Below, piece after piece: positions 1-6,318 of a stretch of 40,099 bases of DNA. Each line of letters begins with the position of its first letter. Positions within the stretch are counted from its first letter, which is position 1. The notes under the pieces were generated by a model. The model saw nothing but the letters and a program-made list of their open reading frames with translations. It ran no database searches and was not told the DNA's origin. Source of the stretch: a virus. Both the position numbers and the translations under genes were made by a program. The DNA is taken from positions 1-40,099 of the IMG/VR virus record IMGVR_UViG_3300011115_000937. The stretch is one strand, 5' to 3'.

Positions 1-4
1 CCGG

Positions 5-26
5 CCCCCCCCCCCCCCCCCCCCCC
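5..26. repeat. Left-end poly-C tract
   Basis: A run of 22 C begins four bases from the left end. A longer run (34 C) sits three bases from the right end on the same strand. Equal polarity at both ends is what a circular molecule cut inside one C tract would give. A two-colour-sequencing poly-G artefact at both ends would more likely give C at one end and G at the other. The bases from 27 to 141 hold no convincing gene. Confidence 0.8.
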
Positions 27-141
27 AGCCGTCAAACTGCCACGCTCCAGCCCCGCGCCCCGGCAATCCACGCCCGCGCATTGGGAGTTAATCGGTCTAG
101 TTTTAAGTCTTGCTTGTATCATATCGTTGTAAATCAACAGG

Positions 142-771
142 TTATACATCAATTACAGGGGATTCGATATCCCTTGCCCCCTCGAAATCCTCGAATCCGG
201 CGCCCGATCCAGCCCCGCCATCCGCCAGCCCCGCGCCCTTTTGAAACACTTCCCCCGCCCCCAATACCATTTCCGGGACCTGCGCTGCAGCCATGAACCG
301 CCGGAACTCCCCGACCCGCGGATCCTCCACAAGGGCGGCCCGGCTTGTGACCCCACCACTAAGCAGCTCCGCCTTATCGATCAGCGCACAGACCTCGATG
401 GCGCTGATCTTCCCGGCCTTCGCCTTGTCGATCAGGGCATCCAAGCACAAGGTCACCACCGAGCGCAGTTGCTTCAGCGTCCTTTCTTTATAGGGTGGAA
501 TAGTCCCCGTCGCTTCGCCATCCGCTTGAAATTCCAGCACAATCCGGATATCCAGCCCCAGTAAATCCTCGATCTTCTTCGGGCTGATCCCCTCGCCCAA
601 CAACTTCACGCAGGCCCGGTGAATCTCCGGCTTGCGTGCCTTCACGCGCTCGCCGCTATCAATCCCCCGGGCGGCCAGCGTTTCCGCAAGATCCACCTCC
701 AGCCCCAGACCCGGCGTCTCGTGCATCACCATCGCAGCTTCCTGCGTCTTCCTGACCTTTCGTTGGTTCAT
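142..771 (-). CDS. Hypothetical protein, possible DNA-binding
   Basis: This encodes 209 residues of unrecognised family. Residues about 48-75 (from KPEIHRACVKLLGEG to IEDLLGLDIRIVLEF) look like a helix-turn-helix in which a short recognition helix follows GISPKKIEDLLGL. The middle (about 90-140) is helical and charged, and the C-terminal 40 residues are Gly/Ala-rich and probably disordered. Its ATG at 771 overlaps the stop of the upstream two-HTH gene as ATGA, so the two are translationally coupled. If the molecule is circular, this is the last early gene before the replication genes at the right end. A regulator or small-terminase-type role is possible but unsupported beyond the HTH-like stretch. 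Confidence 0.7.
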   Translation of the reverse strand: MNQRKVRKTQEAAMVMHETPGLGLEVDLAETLAARGIDSGERVKARKPEIHRACVKLLGEGISPKKIEDLLGLDIRIVLEFQADGEATGTIPPYKERTLKQLRSVVTLCLDALIDKAKAGKISAIEVCALIDKAELLSGGVTSRAALVEDPRVGEFRRFMAAAQVPEMVLGAGEVFQKGAGLADGGAGSGAGFEDFEGARDIESPVIDV

Positions 772-1211
772 GCCGGTTTATCCTCCGAAAAAAAATGAGG
801 GCGGGCACCCACGCCCGCAGGCCGCGCCGCTGGCAGGCTCCAGTAGGCCGTGGACGGCACGCGTTTATGACCCAGCACCGTCCTGCACTCGATGACCCCC
901 AGCTCGATCAGCTCATACACCCACGGCACGCTAAAGCCGATCAGCGCCGCAAACTCCGCCACGCTGTAAAGCTGCGGCAGCCCCGGCCCCAGCAATCCCC
1001 GCACCACCCGTTCCGGCACCCGCCAATCACTCCCATCCCGGAATGCCCCTGGAAAAAAAACAGAGCCCGCCTGATTCAGCGCCCGCAGCACCCAGGCCAC
1101 TGGCACCCCCAGCAAATCCGCCACCTCCTCCGGCCCATACACCACCGCCGCCGGCCGCCCGCGTTTCGCGGGAGCCTTCGGGGCCAGGGGAATGGATGGT
1201 AACGCTTTCAA
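768..1211 (-). CDS. Small protein with two helix-turn-helix modules
   Basis: This encodes 147 residues with two similar HTH-like units. One runs from about residue 25 (VYGPEEVADLLGVPVAWVLRAL) and one from about residue 80 (YSVAEFAALIGFSVPWVYELIELGVI), the second followed by a wing-like segment (CRTVLGHKRVPSTAYW). The pattern resembles MerR/excisionase-type winged helices, which bind DNA. No ATG is available; the best start is TTG at 1211, ten bases after the stop of the upstream membrane-protein gene, within a GAGATTT tandem repeat. It overlaps the next gene by ATGA. It may be an excisionase or an early regulator; the duplication of the motif is clear but the target is not. Confidence 0.7.
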   Translation of the reverse strand: MKALPSIPLAPKAPAKRGRPAAVVYGPEEVADLLGVPVAWVLRALNQAGSVFFPGAFRDGSDWRVPERVVRGLLGPGLPQLYSVAEFAALIGFSVPWVYELIELGVIECRTVLGHKRVPSTAYWSLPAARPAGVGARPHFFSEDKPA

Positions 1212-1229
1212 ATCTCAAATCTCAAATTT
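1205..1229. repeat. GAGATTT tandem repeat at gene junction
   Basis: About three copies of a 7-mer (GAGATTT on the minus strand) span the end of the membrane-protein gene and the start of the two-HTH gene. The same 7-mer recurs inside the coding region of the giant virion gene near 15787. It is one of the junction repeats seen through the whole window. Confidence 0.7.
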
Positions 1230-1473
1230 TCCCCGCGTCCCCATACTCCGCCCGCGGCAGCCTGGCCCGGTGCCGCGCCTCATCGATCTGCATTTGCAGA
1301 CTCCGCATCTGCTCCAGCCGCTCCGCCCGGCGTCTCCGGCGCATATACTCCAGCGAATCCAGCCACAGCCAGCTTCCCAGGCCAAAGCACCCCACCGCCA
1401 GCACGATCACCAGCCAGCCCAGAAAGGCATCGCCCTTCGCCAGCGTTTCGAAAATGTAAGTAATTGGTTTCAT
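1222..1473 (-). CDS. Small single-TM membrane protein with coiled coil
   Basis: This encodes 83 residues. A hydrophobic segment at about 18-39 (FLGWLVIVLAVGCFGLGSWLWL) is followed by an Arg-rich stretch (MRRRRRAERLEQM) and a charged helix likely to be a coiled coil up to residue 70. The positive-inside rule places the C-terminus in the cytoplasm. The ATG at 1473 is the first start after the upstream gene; its leader is A/T-rich with no Shine-Dalgarno sequence. It lies in the early block, not beside the endolysin, so a holin role is less likely than an accessory or exclusion role. The function is unknown. Confidence 0.7.
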   Translation of the reverse strand: MKPITYIFETLAKGDAFLGWLVIVLAVGCFGLGSWLWLDSLEYMRRRRRAERLEQMRSLQMQIDEARHRARLPRAEYGDAGKI

Positions 1474-1517
1474 ATTTTGGATAGTTGAAATTTTAAAAAG
1501 TTCCCATTCACCGTTAG

Positions 1518-2243
1518 TCAGTCCCACTCCTCCCTCTCCCCCCGCACGTCGCAAAACCACGGATTCCGCACCCAAGTGCTGAAGGCCCCCAAGCTCCTCC
1601 GGCTCCACAAATGGAAGCCGTCCAAAGCGTGCTGGCGGTGAAAATCCTGACTGCCGCGCCCCAGCGTCCCCGCCCAGCAAATCAAATGCGCCAGCCCACC
1701 TTCTACGACCGCACCCAGCCCGCCCAGCTCCTCCCGCGTTGGCCCGCAGTCCTCCCACAGGTCCAGATCAAAATACCGCCCGGCCCCATACTCCTCCGGC
1801 CGCGCCGCCAGCTCCTCCCGCATCGCATTCACCCGCCGCCCCAGCTCTTCAAACTGCCGCGCCAGCGTCAGCAGGTAGACTTCCGCCGCCATTGGGTGCA
1901 TATGGATCTCCCCCACCGGAGCCTCCGGCATCGGATCCCTGCGCCGCGGCTGCCAGGGCAGCGCGTGATACTCCGGCCACCCCAGACTCCGATTTTGCGC
2001 CCGACGGTCCAATGCGGAAAACCGATCAGGGGCCCGCTCGTGTCGGTGCCGCTGCTCCGGCCTCCGGTCCCATTCCTCTTGCTCCCGCCGCCAGCCCTCC
2101 CGGATTGCCCCTTGCAACGCCTCAGCCTCACCTGCCGGACGCGGCACCACCGCCCGGAACACCGCCTCACCCCCAGGCCCAGTCCCCACCGTCACCGGCC
2201 ACGGTTTTCCATCGTAATAATCTGCCGCCCCGATCGCAGTCAT
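1518..2243 (-). CDS. Hypothetical early protein
   Basis: This encodes 241 residues with no recognised domain. The first 40 residues are beta-like. Then comes a highly charged Arg/Glu segment (about 45-100), a helix (about 115-150, from MAAEVYLLTLARQFEELG to MREELAARPEE), and a Trp-rich C-terminus. The ATG overlaps the stop of the preceding gene by four bases (ATGA), showing coupling. The 44-nt gap to the next gene has no clear promoter or ribosome site. Minus-strand frame openness, coupling on one side and protein-like composition support it as a real gene. Confidence 0.65.
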   Translation of the reverse strand: MTAIGAADYYDGKPWPVTVGTGPGGEAVFRAVVPRPAGEAEALQGAIREGWRREQEEWDRRPEQRHRHERAPDRFSALDRRAQNRSLGWPEYHALPWQPRRRDPMPEAPVGEIHMHPMAAEVYLLTLARQFEELGRRVNAMREELAARPEEYGAGRYFDLDLWEDCGPTREELGGLGAVVEGGLAHLICWAGTLGRGSQDFHRQHALDGFHLWSRRSLGAFSTWVRNPWFCDVRGEREEWD

Positions 2244-2473
2244 TCGGTCCTCCCTTCTGCTATGGCGATGGCGGCGCGAGCGGTGCCATCGACCCGCAGC
2301 GCCATCTCCCGGTAGGTCGCCCAGACGTGGGGAAACGCCGTGCGCACCGCCTGCATCTCGTCATACGAGGAAAACCCCAACGCCACCCCCAGCCGTTTCA
2401 CGAAAGGGCTCCCGTGCAACGCCATCTGTCCAGCCGTCGCCATATCCAGTTCTGCTTCGTTTAGTTCATCCAT
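2240..2473 (-). CDS. Small hypothetical protein, first gene of early block
   Basis: This encodes 77 residues, largely helical and acidic at the N-terminus (MDELNEAELDMATAGQMALHG), with no recognised family. It follows a hairpin-plus-T-tract (2494-2519), so it may begin a transcript or lie beyond an attenuator. Its leader carries TTAACCCAACTGATTATTTG and no Shine-Dalgarno sequence. It is coupled by ATGA to the 241-residue gene. Confidence 0.65.
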   Translation of the reverse strand: MDELNEAELDMATAGQMALHGSPFVKRLGVALGFSSYDEMQAVRTAFPHVWATYREMALRVDGTARAAIAIAEGRTE

Positions 2474-2493
2474 AACAAATAATCAGTTGGGTT

Positions 2494-2519
2494 AAAAAAT
2501 GAAAGGCCGTCTCTCCGGC
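2494..2519 (-). terminator. Possible terminator or attenuator upstream of early genes
   Basis: On the minus strand a GCCG/CGGC stem (2506-2519, loop GAGAGA) is followed within about six bases by a run of six T (2494-2499). It lies downstream of the tRNA-like element and 20 bases before the ATG at 2473. The stem is short, so strength is uncertain. Confidence 0.35.
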
Positions 2520-2628
2520 TGTCATGGTGGACCGATTTTGGGTTGCATGCCCCGCTGCGAGGTGACCGGTCGCGTGTCCCGGGCAGCAGTCGCTCATCTC
2601 TCGTCACCATTTGAGTTTCCGATTTTAG

Positions 2629-2714
2629 TGGGGTGCCGGGGAATCGAACCCCATTGAAGCAGTCGGCAGCCCGTAGGCTGTCAGTCGCCAAGCGCTCCGC
2701 ATACGGCGCACCCC
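2629..2714 (-). tRNA. tRNA-like gene, anticodon unresolved
   Basis: An 86-nt element has a perfect 7-bp acceptor stem (GGGGTGC at 2714-2708 with GCACCCC at 2636-2630), discriminator A, and a T arm with canonical TTCGATT loop flanked by GGGG/CCCC. Length suggests a class II (Ser/Leu/Tyr-like) tRNA. However, the D arm cannot be folded in normal form: positions 8-9 seem missing, with only GCC/GGC pairing across a 15-base loop. No 5-bp anticodon stem with a 7-base loop and T33 is found. The middle instead forms a strong CAGCC-TACG-GGCTG hairpin. No CCA is encoded. It sits between the RHH regulator and the early genes, so it may be a degenerate tRNA or a tRNA-mimic processing signal. Confidence 0.45.
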
Positions 2715-2723
2715 AAATTTGCA

Positions 2724-2942
2724 TCAGCACGCCTTCGCTAGTCCGGGCGGGACGTGGGTAAACGGGATCCCAGCCGGCAGGCCGGCTTCCTTGGCACTGC
2801 GAATGCACAGGCGCATCGCGCCAGACGTGCTATTGCACGTCGCCTTCGCGATCTGCCGGATAAAATCGGCCAGTTCGGGCTCAAGCCGCACCGTCATGGT
2901 GGGGTTGATTTCAGTTTCGGATTCAGTGGTTGTCGCACTCAT
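2724..2942 (-). CDS. Ribbon-helix-helix regulator (leftward)
   Basis: This encodes 72 residues. The core MTVRLEPELADFIRQIAKATCNSTSGAMRLCIRSAKEAG fits the Arc/CopG ribbon-helix-helix fold: a short beta strand (MTVRL), helix A (EPELADFIRQIAKAT), a turn, then helix B (SGAMRLCIRSAKEA). Such proteins bind DNA as dimers of dimers, often as repressors of their own promoter. I chose ATG 2942 because a perfect TATAAT lies only nine bases upstream and further upstream codons would be inside the promoter. A second RHH gene is divergent across a 77-bp gap with nested inverted repeats, a layout typical of a lysogeny or partition switch. It lies upstream of the tRNA-like element and the early block on the same strand. 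Confidence 0.75.
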   Translation of the reverse strand: MSATTTESETEINPTMTVRLEPELADFIRQIAKATCNSTSGAMRLCIRSAKEAGLPAGIPFTHVPPGLAKAC

Positions 2943-3019
2943 ATTTGCAAAATTATACAGAATAAACTTGCAACGCAAGAAGGTTCTTGCATTATTTTGT
3001 AAATTTTCTATTATCCAGT
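2943..3019. promoter_or_regulatory. Divergent promoter/operator between the two RHH genes
   Basis: This 77-bp A/T-rich gap separates the divergent RHH genes. Leftward, TATAAT is at 2957-2952, nine bases from ATG 2942, with possible -35 elements TTGCGT (2978-2973) or TCTTGC (2980-2975). Rightward, TTGCAA at 2968-2973 could be a -35 with an A/T-rich -10 near 2991-2998. Two overlapping inverted repeats lie over these elements: CTTGC-AAC-GCAAG (2967-2979) and CAAGAA-GG-TTCTTG (2976-2989). They are natural operators for the flanking RHH proteins. Confidence 0.6.
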
Positions 3020-3346
3020 GTGCCAAAGAAAACATCCAGCCCGTCCGAAGTCTTCGCGTTCCGCCTGCCTAACGAGGATCGGAAATGGCTGGAGTCCACC
3101 GCCCAAGCAAACGGGGTCGAGGTCTCCCAGATCGTCCGCTGGGCCGTCATTGCCATCAAGCAATACGTGGACGCCCACGGCGGCCGCATCCATCTCCCGC
3201 TCGACATCCGCACCCTTTGGGAACAGCGCCCTGCCTTCCCTGGTCCTTCAGCTTACACCAGCGGCCCATCCGAAAACACGCCAGATCAGCCCACGCAGCC
3301 AGTCAATCACCTCCCAACGCCCAGGAAGCGCATGGGCGGAAAATAA
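3020..3346 (+). CDS. Ribbon-helix-helix regulator (rightward)
   Basis: This encodes 108 residues from GTG 3020; an in-frame ATG at 2987 would add 11 residues but would put the start inside the operator repeats, so GTG is preferred. The N-terminal core from about residue 12 (FAFRLPNEDRKWLESTAQANGVEVSQIVRWAVIAIKQYV) has RHH pattern: strand, helix, turn GVEVS, helix. The C-terminal 45 residues are Pro-rich and probably disordered. It is the divergent partner of the leftward RHH gene, as in paired repressors. Convergent with the small two-TM gene 19 bases downstream. Confidence 0.7.
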   Translation: MPKKTSSPSEVFAFRLPNEDRKWLESTAQANGVEVSQIVRWAVIAIKQYVDAHGGRIHLPLDIRTLWEQRPAFPGPSAYTSGPSENTPDQPTQPVNHLPTPRKRMGGK

Positions 3347-3365
3347 TCCGCGGCCCTTGGCTGCA

Positions 3366-3533
3366 CTAGCCCAGCCACTTCCAGAGCCCACCCAGCGCCA
3401 CGGGCAGCAGCCACAGCCCTACCAGGAGAAAACCACGGCCCTCCTGCCCCTTCTCATCTGCCCGGCTGGCAAAATACGGCAGCGCCGCCCAGCCAGTCAG
3501 GCCCGCATACAAAACCCAGCGCCACAGGTCCAT
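3366..3533 (-). CDS. 55-residue two-TM membrane protein
   Basis: This short gene reads MDLWRWVLYAGLTGWAALPY for its first 20 residues, then a charged turn (SRADEKGQEGRG), then a second hydrophobic helix ending in WKWLG. The two hydrophobic segments are at about 4-22 and 35-52. The ATG at 3533 lies three bases after the lipoprotein stop (3537), so it is the second gene of a two-gene operon. Size and topology resemble small holins or exclusion proteins, but the neighbour is a lipoprotein and no lysis gene is near. I infer an envelope role together with the lipoprotein. Confidence 0.6.
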   Translation of the reverse strand: MDLWRWVLYAGLTGWAALPYFASRADEKGQEGRGFLLVGLWLLPVALGGLWKWLG

Positions 3534-3536
3534 GGC

Positions 3537-4247
3537 TCAGTTCCGGTAAAGCGTGTTGCCGATCCGTTGGGTCGTCGTTCCGTCACTGTGGTAGTAGAAA
3601 TTGCCGACCTTGTGCGTTGTGCTCCCGTCGCTGCCATACCAGAAATTTCCCACCCGGTTCACACTGGTTCCGTCACTGTTATAAAGGGTATTGCCGATTT
3701 TTTGCGTCGTCGTCCCATCCGGGTGATACCAGAAATTCCCGATCCGCTGGTGGATCCCGTCCGGTCCATAAAGAAAATTTCCACTCTGGGAATAAGTTCC
3801 ACTCTGGGAATAAATTCCTCCAGCACTCCTTCCCGCCGCATACCGGCTGGTAGGGGTCGGCCCCGCGTTGTAGTCCACAATCACAGGCTGATAACTATAT
3901 TGCGGCACCGGAGCCGCCGCCATTGCTTGGCTGTAGGCATTCATTCCCGCCGCCGCGCCCAGCAAAAGGCCCGCCAGCGCCCGTTTCCCCGGATCCGCCA
4001 GCATCGCCTCTCTCCGGGCCAGCATTCGGTCCCGGAAGCTTGGCTTTGGAGCCGCTGCCGCCACCACCGGCGGAGCACTTACAGCCTGACTTCCCTTTGG
4101 AGCATCCTTGGCCAGATAGAGCGTCCCATCCGGCCCACGCACCATGCCAGTCTGCCCTGCCCCGGCGGTAGCCGTGGTTGGCGTTTTCGTGGCACACCCA
4201 CCCAACAGCAGCAAAACCCCCGGCAATAGCAAAATTCGGCATTTCAT
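3537..4247 (-). CDS. Lipoprotein with tandem GN-x-x-Y-x-x-DG-T repeats
   Basis: This encodes 236 residues. A type II signal peptide (MKCRILLLPGVLLLLGGC) has lipobox LGGC with the lipidated Cys at residue 18. A low-complexity linker and a small hydrophobic stretch (GKRALAGLLLGAAAGM) follow. The C-terminus (about 155-236) is five near-identical 15-residue units, such as GNFWYGSDGSTTHKV, plus a partial sixth; two shorter YSQSG units precede them. ATG 4247 is chosen over an ATG four codons upstream because GGGGA lies at good spacing before it and the signal peptide then starts correctly. Surface-exposed repeat lipoproteins in temperate phages can serve in lysogenic conversion or superinfection exclusion; that role is inferred. 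Divergent from the plus-strand accessory operon. Confidence 0.8.
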   Translation of the reverse strand: MKCRILLLPGVLLLLGGCATKTPTTATAGAGQTGMVRGPDGTLYLAKDAPKGSQAVSAPPVVAAAAPKPSFRDRMLARREAMLADPGKRALAGLLLGAAAGMNAYSQAMAAAPVPQYSYQPVIVDYNAGPTPTSRYAAGRSAGGIYSQSGTYSQSGNFLYGPDGIHQRIGNFWYHPDGTTTQKIGNTLYNSDGTSVNRVGNFWYGSDGSTTHKVGNFYYHSDGTTTQRIGNTLYRN

Positions 4248-4294
4248 AGATTTCCCCATCCGTAGCCATCCCATCCACTCCTGCCAAATGAAAA

Positions 4295-4564
4295 TTGCAG
4301 CCTCATTCCCAACCCAATACATCCGCCTGCGGGACCGGCAGGCGCGTAGCGAAAACCCGCCGGTGCCCCAAAGACGGCGAAATCACAGGCACCGTCACCG
4401 GCTTTCACCGGCAGGACTCAGAGCATCGTGATTGGTATCTTGTGACATGGGACCGCCAACCTGATCACCCCAATTTAGTGTGCCGGGACATTTTAAAACC
4501 TCTCTTCGTGACCAAAAACAGAAGGAGCCGCCCTGCCATGGCCTCTCTGAAAACTGAACGCTGA
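4295..4564 (+). CDS. Small hypothetical protein, first gene of rightward operon
   Basis: This encodes 89 residues. The stretch from about residue 17 (RVAKTRRCPKDGEITGTVTGFHRQD, then DWYLVTWDRQ) looks like a small SH3-like or KOW-like beta barrel. The exact start is unsure: the first 15 residues are atypical, and the competing frame from ATG 4287 is open only to 4431. It ends seven bases before the DUF551-like gene. No promoter can be picked out in the 47-bp gap to the divergent lipoprotein gene. The junction to the next gene carries a CTGAAAACTGAACGCTGAAC repeat. Confidence 0.6.
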   Translation: MQPHSQPNTSACGTGRRVAKTRRCPKDGEITGTVTGFHRQDSEHRDWYLVTWDRQPDHPNLVCRDILKPLFVTKNRRSRPAMASLKTER

Positions 4565-4570
4565 ACTCCC

Positions 4571-4822
4571 ATGCCCATCCCCATCTACACCCCCCACTGC
4601 CCCACCGGCAGCTACCCCACTTGGATCCCGGTAGCAGCCGCCCTCCCGGATTCCCCCCGCTGCGTCCTCTGCACCGATCTCGAAGGCACCTTCATCGGCT
4701 GCCACTACCAGGAATTGGATGAAGATGGCCCCCAATGGATCGACACCCAAACCGAAGACCCCTTCGACAGCGTCATCACCCATTGGATGGAACTCCCCCC
4801 TGTGCCCGAGGACGACAACTAA
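4571..4822 (+). CDS. DUF551-like small protein
   Basis: This encodes 83 residues. The pattern W-I-P-V-x(3)-LP-D-S-x-RCVL (residues 16-32), G-x-F-I-G, and the C-terminal VITHWMELPPVPED match DUF551, a small domain common in phage accessory genes and of unknown biochemical role. Start ATG 4571 follows the previous stop by six bases. The following 27-bp junction is an AAGAACCAAGAAC-type repeat. Confidence 0.75.
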   Translation: MPIPIYTPHCPTGSYPTWIPVAAALPDSPRCVLCTDLEGTFIGCHYQELDEDGPQWIDTQTEDPFDSVITHWMELPPVPEDDN

Positions 4823-4849
4823 GAACCAAGAACAAAGAACCAAAAACCT
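4823..4849. repeat. GAACCAA-type leader repeat
   Basis: Between two rightward genes the leader consists of degenerate 7-8-mers of the type AAGAACC (three copies). The same repeat type, in the sense direction of the gene, precedes the leftward 90-residue gene at 30793 and the leftward 125-residue gene at 27734, over 20 kb away. Confidence 0.7.
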
Positions 4850-5425
4850 ATGAACAAATTTTCCTACCGCGTCAACGCCGGCCGTCCGCCCTCTCCGCCG
4901 CACACCCAGCCAAAAGACCTCAAAGGCCAGCGCTTCGGCGCCCTCCGCGTCATTGAATTCACCCACTGCCGCGCCGGGAAAGCCTACTGGTCCTGCGTCT
5001 GTGATTGCGGCGGCCCCAGCAGCCAGCTCATCGTCCGGAGCGATAAACTGGTCAGCGGCCAGACCCGCGCCTGCAAATGCCGCACCGGCTACAAAAAACC
5101 CGGCGTCGAACTCGGCACCAAAATGCCCCGCCAGCCCAAACCCGCCCCCGGCGCACCGGATCCCCATCCCGCCCCGGCCCCAACTAGTAAGCAATCCTCA
5201 ATAGTTCACCCCCCATCGCCACCCCCCGCTGAGGATCCCGCCAGACCCGCCCGCCCCCAATACACCCCGGAGCAGCTCGCCGCCGCAGAACTCCTCAGCG
5301 CCCGCCAGATGCGGCTCTGGAAATGTCCTTGGCAGGACATCGCCGCCTACCTCGCCCTCAGCCGCCCCGGCGGCTGCACCATCGCCCGAGCCCAGCAACT
5401 CACCGCCCACTCCGCCGCCGCATGA
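4850..5425 (+). CDS. Zinc-ribbon protein of HNH/AP2-associated type
   Basis: This encodes 191 residues. Residues 22-77 (DLKGQRFGALRVIEF, then YWSCVCDCGG, then SDKLVSGQTRACKC) match the N-terminal zinc-ribbon module often attached to phage HNH endonucleases and AP2 DNA-binding proteins. Cys 49, 51, 53, 75 and 77 are candidate ligands. No HNH motif follows. Instead a Pro-rich linker leads to a helical C-terminal segment (about 138-180, YTPEQLAAAELLSARQMRLW and following) with an HTH look. It may be a DNA-binding protein that has lost, or never had, a nuclease. It overlaps the ParB-like gene as ATGA. Confidence 0.7.
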   Translation: MNKFSYRVNAGRPPSPPHTQPKDLKGQRFGALRVIEFTHCRAGKAYWSCVCDCGGPSSQLIVRSDKLVSGQTRACKCRTGYKKPGVELGTKMPRQPKPAPGAPDPHPAPAPTSKQSSIVHPPSPPPAEDPARPARPQYTPEQLAAAELLSARQMRLWKCPWQDIAAYLALSRPGGCTIARAQQLTAHSAAA

Positions 5426-6315
5426 AAACCAAACCTGCCCCACGCCTGCCCCTCACTTTGGCCAATGGCCATCAAATCACCGTTGCTCTGGAGGCCATCA
5501 CCCCAGAGCAAGCCGCCGCCTGGCTGGCCACCAATAACGTCAAAAACCGCAAGCCCCGCCCGCGTCAGATCGAAATCCTGCGCCGCGAAATGGCCGGCGG
5601 AGCCTGGGCCTTCACCCATCAAGGCATCGCCTTCGGAGAGCCTGCGGAAGAAAATGGCATCGAGCCCCTGCTCGATGGCCAGCATCGCCTTCATGCCATC
5701 GTCGCCAGCGGAGTCACCCTGGCGGATGCCCTCATCTTCCGGGGCCTTCCCGTCAAAGCCCAGGAGGCCACCGACATGGGGCAGGCCCGCCGCATCGCGG
5801 AAAACCTCTCCCTCTTCGATGGGGAAGTCAATGCCACCGCCCTCTGCTCCCTCGTCAATGCCGCCGCCGGCACCTGGGCCAATTATGATTATAAAGTCTC
5901 CCTCCCCCAGACCCGGGAAATCATCAAACTATTCCCGAAATTCCGGCTCTTCGCCAAAATGGATCACAACAAATATCCGCAAGCCTTTGGCCTTACTCCC
6001 GTCAAGGCGGCCTGCGGCATCGCCCTGCATAAATGGCCCAATGAAGCCGCTGCCTTTTGGGACGCCTACCAGCGCGGCCTAAATCTTCATGCCGAGCACC
6101 CTGCCTGGCACCTGCGGAACCACTGCCTCAGCATCGAAGACATGAACTTCAAACGTCGCACCAGCCTCTTCGCTTACGCTGCGGATTGCCTCCAGCTCCA
6201 CATCACCGGCACCCCCATGCCCAGCCCCAAACCCACCGGCACCGGCACCGCCTGGCTCCGACAGGAACTCGCACCAAAATACGCCGCCCTGAAAACCACC
6301 CTCCGCCTCTCATGA
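5422..6315 (+). CDS. ParB/sulfiredoxin-fold phage protein
   Basis: This encodes 297 residues. DGQHRLHA at residues 85-92 is the box II signature of the ParB/Srx fold, which binds nucleotide (CTP in ParB) and, in some phages, acts as an ATPase, nuclease or DNA-modification partner. The preceding ITPEQAAAWL-x-NN-VKNRKPRPRQIEILRREM is the family N-terminal segment seen in phage homologues. The rest is helical with no separate HTH that I can identify, so partitioning is not proven. Its ATG overlaps the upstream stop. It may cooperate with the DNA-binding neighbour. Confidence 0.75.
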   Translation: MKTKPAPRLPLTLANGHQITVALEAITPEQAAAWLATNNVKNRKPRPRQIEILRREMAGGAWAFTHQGIAFGEPAEENGIEPLLDGQHRLHAIVASGVTLADALIFRGLPVKAQEATDMGQARRIAENLSLFDGEVNATALCSLVNAAAGTWANYDYKVSLPQTREIIKLFPKFRLFAKMDHNKYPQAFGLTPVKAACGIALHKWPNEAAAFWDAYQRGLNLHAEHPAWHLRNHCLSIEDMNFKRRTSLFAYAADCLQLHITGTPMPSPKPTGTGTAWLRQELAPKYAALKTTLRLS

Positions 6316-6318
6316 ACC

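Noticed and set aside
3018-4229. Plus-strand 403-residue frame
   Set aside because: It overlaps the RHH gene in another frame and the repeat lipoprotein on the other strand, both far more protein-like; it has no motif.
4287-4431. ORF MKIAASFPTQYIRLRDRQAR... on the plus strand
   Set aside because: It stops at 4431 and turns into an Arg/His-rich shadow; the frame from 4295 is more protein-like and continues in line with the operon.
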